Part shown: in pieces, positions 35,435 to 46,312 of the stretch | Position numbering within the stretch: position 1 is the first letter of the stretch | Layout of the letters: every line of letters starts with the position of its first letter | DNA from: Ceratotherium simum simum | Lineage: Eukaryota; Chordata; Mammalia; Perissodactyla; Rhinocerotidae | DNA: 64,000 nucleotides | Direction of reading: 5' to 3' | NCBI RefSeq assembly: GCF_000283155.1 | Contig: NW_004454207.1 | Span: forward strand, 16,688,581-16,752,580 | The notes under the pieces: generated by a model | The model's database searches: none | What the model saw: the letters and a program-made list of their open reading frames with translations, nothing else | What the model was told of the DNA's origin: nothing | Made by a program: the position numbers and the translations under genes

Positions 35435-35668
35435 ATTAATCTAATGGTGAAAAGCCTGGGCTGTGCTAGAAGATGATCAAGATAAAATTCCATCCGTGCT
35501 GCTAAGCAAGTTGGTTAATGTCTGTGCTCAGTCTCTTATCTGTCAAATGGGGCTAATAATATTACATAATTCATTAGGTTGTTGTGAGGGTTAAGAAAGA
35601 AAACACATGGAAAGTTCTTATATCACTGTTTAGCATATTGTAAACACTCAATATGTGCAATTTATTTT
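35435..35668 (+). mobile_element. MIR SINE
   Basis: Order of a sense MIR: 'gaaaagcctgggctgtgcta', 'gttggttaatgtctgtgctc', 'cttatctgtcaaatggggct', 'ttgttgtgagggttaagaaa' and 'tattgtaaacactcaatatg'. Confidence 0.8.
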
Positions 35669-37504
35669 GGGAGAGAATGTATAATACTAATTACTTATTT
35701 ATTCCTTCTTTTCACTTGTGCTGTGAAGTGAGCAATGCTCCATATTTAGCCTGATTGTCCCTGCAACCTTACTAATCTGACTCTTGACTGAGAAAGTCAG
35801 ACTGACAGTCAAATCTAGATATACTTTAAAGTGACAACATTTTCAACACTTACATTAGCCGTATTTTCTTCAGTGTTAGAACATGATATGTAAAGTATGC
35901 TAGCTATATTTTATTGTTCCCTGTTGTAAGTTTTCATTTATTTAGTAAATCTATTTGTAAAATTTCTTCTCAATAACACTGCTGAAAAAAAAATTTTTTT
36001 CTCCGAAACATAGCATTAACCAGACTAGGAACTAACCCACTTCATTTTAAAGGCTCTATTAATATTTTTCCTTAAGCAAATAAGATAGTCACTTACGGTA
36101 TCACTGAATAAGGTAAGAATGTCAAAAGGGTTCTCAACATGTCTTCTCCAAGCGTAAAATATGAAGGAGATCCATCTGACTTTCACAAGAGGCTGTCTGG
36201 AAGAGAACAGCATACTAATAATAAAGGTCAGGGAGCCTGTTTAGTTGTTTTACATTCTTTATTTCTCTGTCTTTCCCAGTGGTTACAAGCTGGCATGTTT
36301 GACCCATGGTTAAGATTCAAGATGAATAAAACACCCAAAAAGAGGGCAAAACTGGAGGGACCAATAAAGAGAAATCATTTCCTATTATAAAGGCATTAGC
36401 TTTTTTCAAGACATGTGACTTGGACTTTTGAGCTGAAAACACAGGCATTTAAAATAGAAAACTCAGATTGTGAGGGTTGGCTGGAAGAACACTTCAGTCT
36501 ACAAGGAGAAATGCACCTTGTAATGAACTACAGTGGGCTGTAAAATGAAATCGCTGGGAGCTACATAAAGAAGAGAAAAGAATAGAAACAGATTGAAGAA
36601 CATCCAGATTTACAGCATCCCTGAAGGCAGCCAAGGGGATGACCCCATTACTTTCATTGAGCAATTTGTTCCATCTCTCCTCACTAGAACTTCTAAAATA
36701 GAAAGACGCATAACATCCTTCAGCCCTTTCCACTGTCTCAAAAAGGTCCCCAACTTTGTTTATTAAGGTTTTAGAACTTCTTCATGTTTTATTATTTTTA
36801 GAATTTGGTTAACCTTCTGTTTTTTTCCTGTTTATTTTTCTCCTTGGCCTAAATCATAGAATCATAAACTAAGAAGGATTTTTTCTAAATGCAAGTTGTT
36901 AGAAATGACTTGGCAAAGACTGGCAAAATTCACAGTATCCTGCAGCAATAGAATTAATGAAGAGTTTAAAAAAAAAAAAACTAAGACTGATTAATTTTTG
37001 ATGCTTTTGAAATATAAATGCCAAGAAGAAAATTTGAAGAAATAATTTTAGAAAGATGATTTATATATAAAATGTTACAATCATTTAAAAAAAAACATTA
37101 TCCAATTAATCAACAGCTTTGGTTTTTATTATTTGAAGGGATATCGTTTTACAACATTCACACAATTGATTTTGTGCTTATAAATATCCTTATACAAGCT
37201 ATATATAAACATGTGTAGGAGAATATTATGTAATGTCATCACCTTTAGCAACATTTGGTGTTCATTTCTCAAGTTTTGTGCCATACCAATATTTTTTCCT
37301 TATAGAAACTAAAGTCTTCTCTCAGGAAAGCTTAGTTGGATCCAAGTTTATAAGCAGACACATAAGGGCATGAGATCCCTAGAGTATATCATGTAATATT
37401 CAGTGGTACAATCTGATGATTAAATTGGGCGTTGAAAAGAGTTCTACTTATATGAAAAGTATCTACTTTGTTGGTGGATCTGTGCCACACCTTCATAGAG
37501 GTCC
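35669..37504. other. Unassigned A+T-rich DNA
   Basis: No gene or named repeat is supported. The plus ORF 36139-36390 (83 codons) has no domain I recognise. Confidence 0.5.
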
Positions 37505-37570
37505 AACTTCATGCCACGCACTGTGTTAAGTGCTGGTGGTGCAAAGATAGGTAAGGCAGACACCAGCCAC
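37505..37570 (-). mobile_element. Short L2 tail fragment, antisense
   Basis: The stretch 'cacgcactgtgttaagtgct' plus 'gcaaagataggtaaggcaga' resembles the antisense L2 3' tail. It is only about 65 bases, so the assignment is weak. Confidence 0.4.
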
Positions 37571-37876
37571 TGGACAAGTGAGGCTCCAGTGGGACTAGCT
37601 GCTTTGCAGGAAGAATGCATTGCTTTGCCCATGAGATTATTAAAACAGAAAAAAAGTGTTTTCTTTATAGTATTTGACTTTTTATATGTTCAAGTGGTTT
37701 GGTTAGCTTTGAAGCTATTAATGTAAAAAGACCAAAAGTTAGTGGTTGATAGCAACTTTTAGAATCATCGTTGCAACTCTATTTCTGGGTACCTCCATAA
37801 TACTGTTAAAAGCAATCAACCAAATATCCATTAAACAGCTAGTACCTGGAAAATTAAGCCAAGCCTTATATTATTA
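37571..37876. other. Unassigned DNA
   Basis: Nothing recognised in about 300 bases. Confidence 0.4.
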
Positions 37877-37884
37877 GATTAAAC

Positions 37885-38108
37885 CAGGGGCTGGCAAAGT
37901 CTTTCTGTAAAGGGCCAGATAGTAAGTATCTTTGGCTTTGCATGCCCCATGATCTCTGTTGCAGCTACTTAGCTCTGCCGTTGTAGCACGAAAGCAGCCA
38001 TAGACAATATATAAATGAATGAGTGTGTCTGTATTGCAATAAAACTTTATTTGCAGAAACAGATGGCTGGCCTCATTTGGCCTACAGGCCTTTGTTTGCC
38101 AATCCCTA
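37885..38108 (+). mobile_element. Non-autonomous hAT-Charlie DNA transposon
   Basis: The element starts with 'caggggctggcaaag' and ends with the near-inverse 'tttgccaatccct', giving terminal inverted repeats of about 14 bases with a few mismatches. The inside is the well-known medium reiterated sequence ('taaagggccagatagtaagt', 'acgaaagcagccatagacaa', 'caataaaactttatttgcag'). The flanks 'gattaaac' (37877-37884) and 'gattaagt' (38109-38116) match at 6 of 8 positions, as expected for an old 8-bp hAT duplication. It has no coding capacity. The exact MER subfamily was not assigned. Confidence 0.88.
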
Positions 38109-38144
38109 GATTAAGTGATGAATATGACAGGTTTCCTGCTAGCA

Positions 38145-38248
38145 AAGGGTTTGTTATGAGGATTATGTGATTTAATATATGTAAGATGCTTAGAACCATG
38201 TCTGGAATATAGTAAATGCTATAAATGCATTAATAATAATATCAATAC
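38145..38248 (+). mobile_element. MIR SINE 3' part
   Basis: The 3' half of a MIR: 'tgttatgaggattatgtgat', 'taatatatgtaagatgctta' and 'gaatatagtaaatgctataa'. It runs into a simple repeat. Confidence 0.7.
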
Positions 38249-38250
38249 CA

Positions 38251-38275
38251 CTTATTATTATTATTATTATTATTA
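38251..38275. repeat. (TTA)n microsatellite
   Basis: About eight TTA units at the end of the MIR remnant. Confidence 0.95.
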
Positions 38276-39024
38276 AATAGAAAAGTAAGAGAAAAACACA
38301 TCTAGACCATTTCTAAGACTTACATCTTGCATATATATTTCTTTGAAACCTAGATTATTGACCACTACTGTACTTGGATTTTGATGTATCAACCATTCAA
38401 ATACATGGTAAGGGATTTAGTGGGTGAAAACCTTCAGATGTTTCAGTGTTTCAATTGCATATTGCATACCTTAGGGCTGTCTCTAGTAATAGATATGAAT
38501 AGATTCAATAATGTTGTATACATTTAATTTTTTTTATTTGCCATTCATACATTCTTTAAACTTCTAACCATTTCCAAAAATTGGCTTGTTCAACTGACAT
38601 ACTTTGGTTTTCTGTTTATACTCCTGCTTTCATTTTTTTTTTGCATTGTGTAGATATAAACAAGTATTTCTGAGCAAAAAAGACAATGGAATACCAGTAT
38701 TCTTGAATATGCTTCTCTTTCACAATGACATGCCCAGTGACAACTCTACCTCATATTCACTATTCCTGATTTTACCAGATTTTTTAGAAATATTTGAAAC
38801 ATAAAATGTTCTAGTTTTTTGGACTACTGTATTCTACTTGGAGAAGAAAAATATATAGAAATTTGGATTTAGTGGCCTCTGAAAGAGCAGTGATTTACTT
38901 AAGCATAAGCAAGTTTCAGGAATGCAAATGTCTTATTGACATTTAGGATTCTTTAGTCCGTCTTCTTACTTGTAGGTAAGATTAAGTAGAAAATATAATA
39001 CTTGAATTTGTGAATTCAAAAAGA
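38276..39024. other. Unassigned A+T-rich DNA
   Basis: No gene or named repeat seen. Confidence 0.5.
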
Positions 39025-40610
39025 CAATTTTTGAGTGCCTGTGCCATACCCAGACTAAGTGCTATGCATGTAGCTCTTGCTACATCTTCATAGAGTAAGA
39101 TAGCAGATAACATTTTTAAAATTTGGTATGATTTTCACTATGGAATGTTATCATAAAAACTAGAGAGAGTAATGGAAAGAGTTGTGGAAAGTAGAAAGAA
39201 GAACTATTTTAGATAAGAAGGTTTTGAAAGGCTATTCAGAGAAGGAGTTATTTGAGCAGAGAGAGTTCTGAAAAGGAGGTATTTGAGCAGAGAGAGTTCT
39301 GAAAAGGAGGTATTTGAGCAGAGAGAGTTCAAAATGAAGTGAGAGAGCAAGTCATGTGAAGATCTGGTGGTACAGTGTTCAGAGAGTAGGAACCACAGCG
39401 TGAACAGCTTTGAGATGAGAATGGAGCTGGTACATTTGAAGAACAGAAGGAAGCCAGTGGTGAGCATGGCGGAGAGAGTGATTCGAGATAAGGTCAGTGA
39501 TGATGTAAGGCCTTGAGGACCACTGTTAGGTTTGCATAGAACTCTGAGGCAGACATGAGATGGTTGTGGGTAGAGCAGTGCTGTGAACAATATTAATTAT
39601 TTTCTCAGATTATTCTAGTAGCTCTGGTAGTGGGTATACCAGTAAGGAAGCCATTATAGTCTCATTAGGAAATTATGGTAATTGGACTAGAGTGGAAGCA
39701 GTGACAGTGGTGGGAAGAGGTGATTCAGATTATGTGTATAGGTAGACGTAGAGCTAATAGGTCTTGCTTTTGAGTTGAATGTAGGGTGCTGGAAAAATAA
39801 CTGATTCAAGGATGTTTCCTAGGTTTGGTCTGTGCATCAGGTAAGTTGTGATGCAATTTATTAAGATGAGGGAGTTTATGGGGGAGGGGGTTGTCAAGAG
39901 TTCAGCTTTACCTATATTAGATTTGCGAGGCCTTTTCTACATCCAAATGGAGCCGTTGAGTAGGCAATTAAACATTGGAATCTAGAATTCGTGAAAGAGG
40001 TCAGAATTATAGATGTAAATTTGAGAGGTCTCAGAATGTAAATGGTGTTTAAAACCGTGAGTCTGTATAACATTGTTAAGATAGTGAGTGTAGACAGAGA
40101 AGTCCAAATTCTGAGTCCTAGGGCATTTCAATTTTAGATATTTAGCAGAAGAGATGAACCTAAACAGAGGACCAAGAAGTGACTAGGGAGTTAGCAGAAA
40201 AACTATGAGTGTGTTTTAGTCCCCAAGCCAAATAGAATGTGCTTCAAGATGGAAGGTATGATCAATTGATAAATGCTAAGAAACGCTTGAGTAACATGAG
40301 TACTAACAAAACTGATCATTAGATTTGCCAAGATGCAGGAGATTGTTGGCCGTGGGAAGAAGAGTTTCAACGGAGAAACTGAAAATTACATTTAAAGAAA
40401 AATATCAGAGGTGAGGAAGTAAAAGTAGAGAGTATAAACAAATCTTTCAAGAAGTTTGCTATAAAATGAAGCATAGAAAAGACCTAGCAGCTTAGGAAAG
40501 AAATGGAACTTAGGAAGTTTGTTTTTATAATGGGTGATATTATAGTCTATGTATGTACTAACAGAAATGTTCCAGTAAAGAGGGAGAAATTTATGATGGA
40601 GGAGATAAAG
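39025..40610 (-). mobile_element. Long L2 LINE, antisense, with RT-region relic
   Basis: About 1.6 kb of L2 read backwards. In window order it has L2 tail-like sequence from 39025, 'gtaaggccttgaggaccact', the block 'gaagccattatagtctcatt', 'gtagagctaataggtcttgc', 'tctacatccaaatggagccg' and 'aggcaattaaacattggaat'. At 40258-40300 'atgatcaattgataaatgct' lines up with the complement of the L2 RT block encoding AAFDTVDH. The frame is destroyed. An ERE is attached at its 5' side. A minisatellite has grown inside it at 39239-39330. Confidence 0.78.
39239..39330. repeat. 31-bp minisatellite, three copies, inside L2
   Basis: The unit begins 'gaaaaggaggtatttgagca' and ends 'gagagagttct'. Copies lie at 39239-39269, 39270-39300 and 39301-39330/31. 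Copies 2 and 3 agree at 30 of 31 positions, differing only at the last base. Copy 1 differs from copy 2 at two positions. The host sequence corresponds to the L2 block usually reading 'gaggtgacatttgagcagag', so the expansion arose after the L2 inserted. Confidence 0.95.
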
Positions 40611-40620
40611 GGGGATTTTT

Positions 40621-40849
40621 TTTGTGTGTAAAGACGATCAGCCCTGAGCTAACATCCATGCCAATCCTCCTCTTTTTGCTGAGGAAGACTGGCCCTGAGC
40701 TAACATCTGTGCTGATCTTCCTCCACTTTATGTGGGATGCCACCACAGCATGGCCTGACAAGCGGTGAGTCGGTGCGCGCCCGGGATCCAAACCCGGGCC
40801 GCCAGCAATGGAGCGCGCATACTTAACCGCTACGCCACTGGCCAACCCC
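40621..40849 (-). mobile_element. ERE SINE, antisense, perfect 13-bp TSD
   Basis: An ERE without the middle module: head at 40849, two tail units and a short T/G tail. 'aagggggattttt' occurs unchanged at 40608-40620 and 40850-40862. The B-box complement 'ggatccaaacc' has one change from 'ggatccgaacc'. It inserted at the 5' side of the long antisense L2. Confidence 0.95.
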
Positions 40850-40929
40850 AAGGGGGATTTTTAAATACAGATTCTTTGAGTAGATGTGAAAGAATGGAAT
40901 CCATTGAGCCATTAGACAGTTTGGCCTCA

Positions 40930-41155
40930 GATAATCATAATAATAGCCATCCTTTAATATGTACCAGATGCTGTTCTCAGTCATTTACATATATTAACTC
41001 ATTTAATCCTCAAAATCACCCTGTAAACTAGGCCCTATTTTTATCTCCATTTTACGTGAACAGAAACCGAAAGACAGAGCATTAAGCTAATAATTGGTAG
41101 AGCTGGTTTCCAAATCCACTGTATCTGGCTCCAGAGTCTACACTTGTAACCACGC
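40930..41155 (-). mobile_element. MIR SINE, antisense
   Basis: A well-preserved antisense MIR: 'aataatagccatcctttaat', 'attaactcatttaatcctca', 'aaaatcaccctgtaaactag', 'tatctccattttacgtgaac' and 'gtatctggctccagagtcta'. Confidence 0.88.
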
Positions 41156-41587
41156 TAGAGAGTTCATACATTATAGCTGGACAAAAGGCAGACTATGCAA
41201 GTAAAGTTAAGGGAATGTTTTACATTTTGTCATAACAACATGAGATAATACAGTTCTTATTGATTCTATTTTTCCTTAAAATTGAAAGCAAGATTATCAT
41301 CTGAGAATGAGGAGGAGGGATGGGCTAAGGGCAGTTTGAGTGGGATAAAAGGTAAGAAATGCTTGCTAGTCAAGTACAAGTGTAAAATGGCCTTGGAAAT
41401 GATTTGCCTTACCTGCTGGTGCCAAGGAGACTTGAAGATTTTTGTCATTTTGAAGTGAAATGCGTCAGTATGTGAGGCAGAGGGCTAATTTCCATCTACC
41501 TTTGCTCCAAAGTGTCACCAGTGAAATATAAATGGTGGGACTGACGGGCAATCTAAGGAAAGAGAGCATGCCCTTCATTTATACATT
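41156..41587. other. Unassigned DNA
   Basis: No gene or confident repeat. The last 120 bases could be the diverged 5' part of the MLT1 element that follows. Confidence 0.4.
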
Positions 41588-41842
41588 CATCATCCTATTA
41601 TTTGGGATGGAGGTGTGATGGCCAGTTGTATTTGGACCATGGAGTTAAGTACCACTCTCTTGGGGTGGTGGAACATTGAGCCGGACAGAAGTTTGCTTCT
41701 TGATGACTTCATTGAAGTGCCGAAGCAGTCCTGGACTCTGCTTAACAGACTTTTCTAATGTGAACCAGAAATAAACTTCTGTCTTGTGTAAGCCTATTTG
41801 GGAGTCTTTCTTTCTTACAGACTAACTTAATCCTAACTTACC
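41588..41842 (+). mobile_element. MLT1-type LTR 3' part
   Basis: Ends in the characteristic MLT1 3' sequence: 'accagaaataaacttctgtc' (with the AATAAA polyadenylation signal), 'ttgtgtaagcctatttggga', then 'cttacagactaacttaatcc'. The upstream part 'tggaacattgagccggacag' also fits. No TSD or partner LTR was seen. Old ERVL-MaLR remnant. Confidence 0.72.
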
Positions 41843-42499
41843 CAGAATTTGTTTCCAAAAGGGACTTGCTAAATGGACAAAACCTAAGAATATGACTTTG
41901 GTAACTGGAGTCAAACAGGTGGTTAGCAGCAAGACTCAGATGTTGCAGAGTCCTGCAACATAAGCTACTGTTCTGATGTACACATGGAATATGGGGAAAA
42001 TTATTTTAAGTATGCCTGAATTTTTGTTCAGGTAAGTAAAATGGAGAGAGAAAAGCAGATTCCACCATCTCCTTTAGTAACAAATATCAGCGTCTAACAA
42101 ACTTCCCTTTCAGGAACTGCATCCAGACGTGTCACTTAATGTTTCTACAGCTTCATCCAACTTCCATTTTCTTATGTACTAAATCCAAGAGACATCTTTA
42201 GTTAAAATTTTTAACAAAATTTTAGGGTTGTTGGATCTTTCAAGTATTATTTAACTTTACTACTACCTATTATAGGAAATCTAAAACTGGCTTATATTTA
42301 CCTTCTTTCACTTTGTTATATTCTCATGATCTCCTATTTAAAAAGTTACTTCCGTTTCTAACAGTATAACTACGAAGAAACTAGTCATCAAAGTGAACAA
42401 TGACACAATCTTTGTCAAACCTATGGATCTATTCCAATGCTTTTGGCCCTCGTTTCTTATTTTGCCATTTTTCCTGTAAATCCTTAGAGTGAACATTAA
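41843..42499. other. Unassigned DNA
   Basis: No gene or named repeat seen. Confidence 0.45.
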
Positions 42500-42593
42500 A
42501 GGCATAGCAAGTAGAGACAGATAGACCTGTGCTAGAATTCATTTAGTTATTTGCTAGTTCTGTGACCCTTAGCCAGTCAGGATTTCTCTCTGA

Positions 42594-42661
42594 TTGTCAC
42601 TTTCCATCCGTAAAATGAGTTGTGTTTTTGTCACTTTCCATCCGTAAAATGAGTTGTGTTT
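42594..42661. repeat. Perfect 34-bp tandem duplication
   Basis: Two identical 34-base copies, 42594-42627 and 42628-42661, each starting 'ttgtcactttccatccgtaa' and ending 'gttgtgttt'. They lie in the MIR core, directly next to the L1 insertion point. Confidence 0.98.
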
Positions 42662-43090
42662 GTACCCTTTGACCAACATCTTCTCGTTTCCCCCACTCCT
42701 CAGCACCCAGCAACCACCGTTTTGCTCTCTGTTTCTATGAGTTCCATGTTTTTAGATTTCTCATGTAAGTGAAATCATACAGCATTTGTTTTTCTCTGTC
42801 TGACTTATTTCACTTACCGTGATATCCTCAAGGTCCATCCATGTTCTTGCAAATGGCAGGGTTTCCTGCTTACAATAGCTGAATAATACTCCATTGTATA
42901 TGTACCACATTTTTCTTATCCATTCATCTGTCGATGGACACTTACGTTGTTTCTTGGCTTGGCTTTTGTGAATAATGCTGCGTTGAACGTGGGGGTGCAA
43001 ATATTTCTTTGAGTTAGTGATTTCATCTTGTTTACACCTTAAACTCACACAATGTTGTATGTCAATTATGTCTCAATAAAGCTGGAAAAG
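42662..43090 (+). mobile_element. L1 insertion with inverted 5' segment
   Basis: The short 3' segment 43036-43090 is L1 3' end in plus orientation ('tgttgtatgtcaattatgtc', AATAAA at about 43075). The preceding 42662-43035 is L1 in the opposite orientation, from the ORF2 C-terminus (about 43035-42761) into the 3' UTR. This is the arrangement made by twin priming. The flanks 'tgagttgtgttt' (42650-42661) and 'tgagttttgttt' (43091-43102) match at 11 of 12 positions. About 200 bases of 3' UTR seem to be missing at the inversion junction, judged from a related copy at 49380-49650. Confidence 0.85.
42761..43035 (-). pseudogene. L1 ORF2 C-terminus in the inverted segment
   Basis: The minus-strand frame includes [20 protein letters not shown] and ends NKCCMISLT, the typical end of L1 ORF2p. 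There is no upstream catalytic domain. Confidence 0.8.
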
Positions 43091-43164
43091 TGAGTTTTGT
43101 TTAAGATTGAATGAGCTAATTTTGTACAATAACATTTATGTTCTCTATATATTTTTTAGCTTTT

Positions 43165-43570
43165 CCTGTCTTTGCTTTAATTCACACCATGTGCCACCTC
43201 CCTCAGTACCTGTTAATATTTGCTGAAGTCTCACATTTTTGCCCCTGCCTCTCCGTTTCTATAGCCATTTCTCAAGTCTTCAATATGGTATTCCTGGCTA
43301 GCAGTCATGCCCTGCTACCTGTGTTCCTGGCAGTTCTCCAGTTTCTTACACTGAGGCTCCTCACCTCTTAGCAGGTCTGCCTTCGGAATACCTCCTGCTT
43401 GCACCCATTCCTATGTCTTTTCTTTTGCATCGTTTTTCCTTTGCATGTAATAATCTCTAGTTCACTAACCTGTATCTGTAACTCCCTTCAAGATTATATT
43501 TGTTTCATGTCCTCCCAGAGGTCTTTACTTACTAGCTTCATCACAATTGAGGTATCTACTTACATCAAGT
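43165..43570 (+). mobile_element. Possible L2 fragment
   Basis: The pyrimidine-rich text ('aactcccttcaagattatat', 'catgtcctcccagaggtctt') resembles the L2 3' region in sense orientation. The match is loose. The 77-codon ORF 43138-43371 has hydrophobic content but no recognisable domain. Confidence 0.35.
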
Positions 43571-44359
43571 TTCTTTAATATACATATATATATATTTATT
43601 TATTTATATTTATCTTCTTATACTTTTAAAATCCTCCAGTTTCTTATTGATTTTATTGTAAGCTTGCTTTAATTATCCATTTAGGATGTAAAATCTTCCC
43701 TGTCTTCATGATCCTTTTAGGGTGTAAAAACTTCCTTCATTTAAAGAAAGATAAAATAATTTCTTCTCTGCTATTCTCTGTGCCATGTTTTACAGTTCTA
43801 TGACTATGGGTAGAATTTATTAATTTATACATGCTGAATTTAATATTTAAAAGCCTTTAAATAAATGAAGATTGGTACTAAAATGTCCCAAATCCTTTTT
43901 TTCTTAAACTATGACAGTCTTAGTTACTTTTAAACTTTTTAAACCTAGCTTTCTTTTCTCTGTATGTTTCCTCTAAATTCAAATTTTTATATTTCTTTAG
44001 TTGAAGTCCAGAATTACCCACACTGCCCATCATATGATCAAATTCTTGCAGAGTAGATTGGAAAGTTTCATTCCCAACATCTCCCTTAGCTTTGCTTCCA
44101 ATTTTTAATTTTAATTACTTCTAAATTTCAACTTAAGGTCAGTCATTTGTTATAATACATAAAGTCGATGCGATATTAATTATTTCTTTACTATATATTA
44201 TAGTCAAGCCTGTAGCTGAACATTGCATACCTTGATATCTATGAATAATTATATAAATTGCATATGCACTAGGGGGCTAAAATAAAGGAGTAGTTAATGT
44301 GGGGTATGTTAATCAAATAAAACTTCTTGGACATATAAAATGAAAACAAATTATAGGTT
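43571..44359. other. Unassigned A+T-rich DNA
   Basis: Includes a short (TA)n stretch around 43580-43612. No gene or named repeat. Confidence 0.5.
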
Positions 44360-45395
44360 GTATTTTATTTTATATTTTTAATTGAAGTAAAATTCATGTA
44401 ACATTAACCATTGTGAAGTGAACAATTCAGTGACATCTAATCTAAGTTTTATTTTTATATTACTTTACTTTTTTTTTTGGTGAGAAAGATTGGCCCTGAC
44501 CTAATATCTGTTGCCAATCCTCCTCTTTCTGCTTGAGGAAGATTGTTGCTGAGCTAACATCTGTGCCACTCTTCCTCTATTTTGTATGTGGGATGCCACC
44601 ACAGCATGGCTTGATGAGTGGTGTGTAGGTCCACGCTTGGGATCCAAACCTGCAAACTCCTGGCACCAAAGTGGAGCGTGAGAACTCAACCACTACACCA
44701 CTGTGCCACTGGGCTGGCCCCCTTACTTTACTTTTTAACAGCTTTATTGAGGTATAATTTACATACCATACAGTTGAACCCACATAAAGTATAAAATGTA
44801 ATAGCTTTTAGTATATTTACAAAGTTGTGCAACCATCACCACCTCCACATTTAGAACATTTTCATTTACCCAAAAAGAAACTTCAGACCCATTAACCATT
44901 ATTCCTTATTTCCCCATCCCCACCAGCCCTAGGCAACCACTAATCTACTTTCTGTCTCTATAGATTTGCCTATTCTGGACATTCTATTGAAATGAAATCA
45001 TGCAATATGTGGCCTTTTGTATCTGTCTTCTTCAACTTAGCATAATGTTTTCGAAGTTCAGCCATATTGTAGCATGTATCATGACTTCATTCCTTTTTAT
45101 TGCTGAATAATCTTCTATGTTATGGATGTACCACATTTTATTCATCCATTCATCAGTTGATGTTTGTTTGGGTTGTTTCTACTTTTCAGTTGTTATGAAT
45201 AGTGGTACTATGAAGATTTGTGTACAAGTTTTTGTTTGAATACCCGAATACCTATTTTGAATTCTCTTGGGAGTATACCTAGAAGTGGAGTTGCTGGGTC
45301 ATGTGGTAATTCTATATTTAACATTTTGAGGATCTGCCAAACGGATCTTTTACTGTTTTTTTAATTGGATTATTTGTCTTTTTATTGAAGATTTT
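44360..45395 (-). mobile_element. Ancient L1 3' region, antisense, split by an ERE
   Basis: Antisense old L1: 'ttaattgaagtaaaattcat' and following at 44378-44440, then after the ERE 'cagctttattgaggtataat', 'cctaggcaaccactaatcta', 'ttcattcctttttattgctg' and 'gtggagttgctgggtcatgt', ending near 45395. The two sides both look like L1 3' ends, so two L1 fragments may abut here. No useful frame remains. Confidence 0.72.
44474..44722 (-). mobile_element. ERE SINE, antisense, perfect 14-bp TSD
   Basis: A diverged ERE without the middle module, head at 44722. 'ttactttacttttt' flanks it at 44460-44473 and 44723-44736 with no mismatch. Despite the perfect TSD the body has many changes from the ERE at 53660, so the short T-rich TSD is weaker evidence of age. 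Confidence 0.9.
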
Positions 45396-46301
45396 ATTTT
45401 ACTTATATATTTGGCCACTAGCTTGTTGAATGATGTTGGATATCTCCCGAATTCTTTGTATTTTTGTTTCATCACCAAATAACAACTTCCTTGGACTTTT
45501 GAGGAAAATTATATCATTTATGGAATAGAAATATGAAAAGACTTTGTGATTCTTAGAGATGGACACTTTCCAAAAAAGAAGTACTGTTATCCCCATGGTT
45601 ATGCTTTGAGAAAAGGAAAATTAGATTTCTAACATTCTAGTAACTTCTTTTTCTCTATTTATCTCTTTTGTGATACTGTCCTGAGTACTTGCGCTTAACT
45701 CAGATGTTTGTGTCTGCTTGCCAATGGGATGCAGCTGAGAATCCAACTGTGAAAGGTTTTCCCTGAACACATATATATTATGCTAACCCCTCTGCTAACT
45801 AAATGGCTTTGTGAAACACTTTGTGTTATTTAATTCCATGGAGAATCTGGGGAAAATATTATAATTTGCTAAGTACAATGGAAATAACCGAAGTAGGTAC
45901 TGTCTGCATTTTATGGGAGTTGTTCTCAACTTAGTCCTATATGGAATGATGATTTTGAAACCTTTTTGTTATAAAATAAGTAAATAAATAAATATTTGGG
46001 AAGCACCTACTCACTATGTCATGCAAGCCACTGAACTAACAAGGGGAAGTGAAAATATTAATTTATGACTTAGTTTGCATCTTTTAAAATGTAAATTGTT
46101 ATTCTTTGGCATTAGTTGGAGTTTATCATTTATACCAATTTGTGATTTTTACAAGTAAGAAAGGAAAGAGTTCTAGCACTAAGCTTGCAAGAGAAAAGTA
46201 GCTTGATTCTGCTTGGAGTGAAGGGAAGGAACATAATAATAAAAGGAATGTAAACAATAAGTTTCTGAGCAGGAGAGAAATAAATTGCTTTTTAAAATAC
46301 T
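45396..46301. other. Unassigned A+T-rich DNA
   Basis: No gene. A weak L2-tail-like scrap is at about 45985-46045 ('atttgggaagcacctactca'). Confidence 0.45.
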
Positions 46302-46312
46302 TAAGACATGCC

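Larger units (their letters stand above)
42500..43135 (+). mobile_element. MIR SINE split by an L1
   Basis: The MIR 5' half and core are at 42500-42661 ('gctagttctgtgacccttag', 'catccgtaaaatgagttgtg'). Its 3' continuation resumes at about 43103 with 'aagattgaatgagctaattt'. The gap is filled by an L1 (42662-43090). The core is enlarged by a 34-bp tandem duplication. Confidence 0.7.

Noticed and set aside
36139..36390. Possible exon of 83 codons
   Set aside because: No family resemblance, no supported splice sites and no neighbouring exon. It fits a chance ORF.
39239..39331. CRISPR-like array
   Set aside because: The three 31-base units are directly adjacent with no spacers, and the setting is mammalian L2 DNA.
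39204..39590. Minus-strand ORF of 128 codons with serine/leucine repeats
   Set aside because: It is on the L2 coding strand, but its repetitive part comes from the 31-bp minisatellite and the text does not form a continuous L2 domain.
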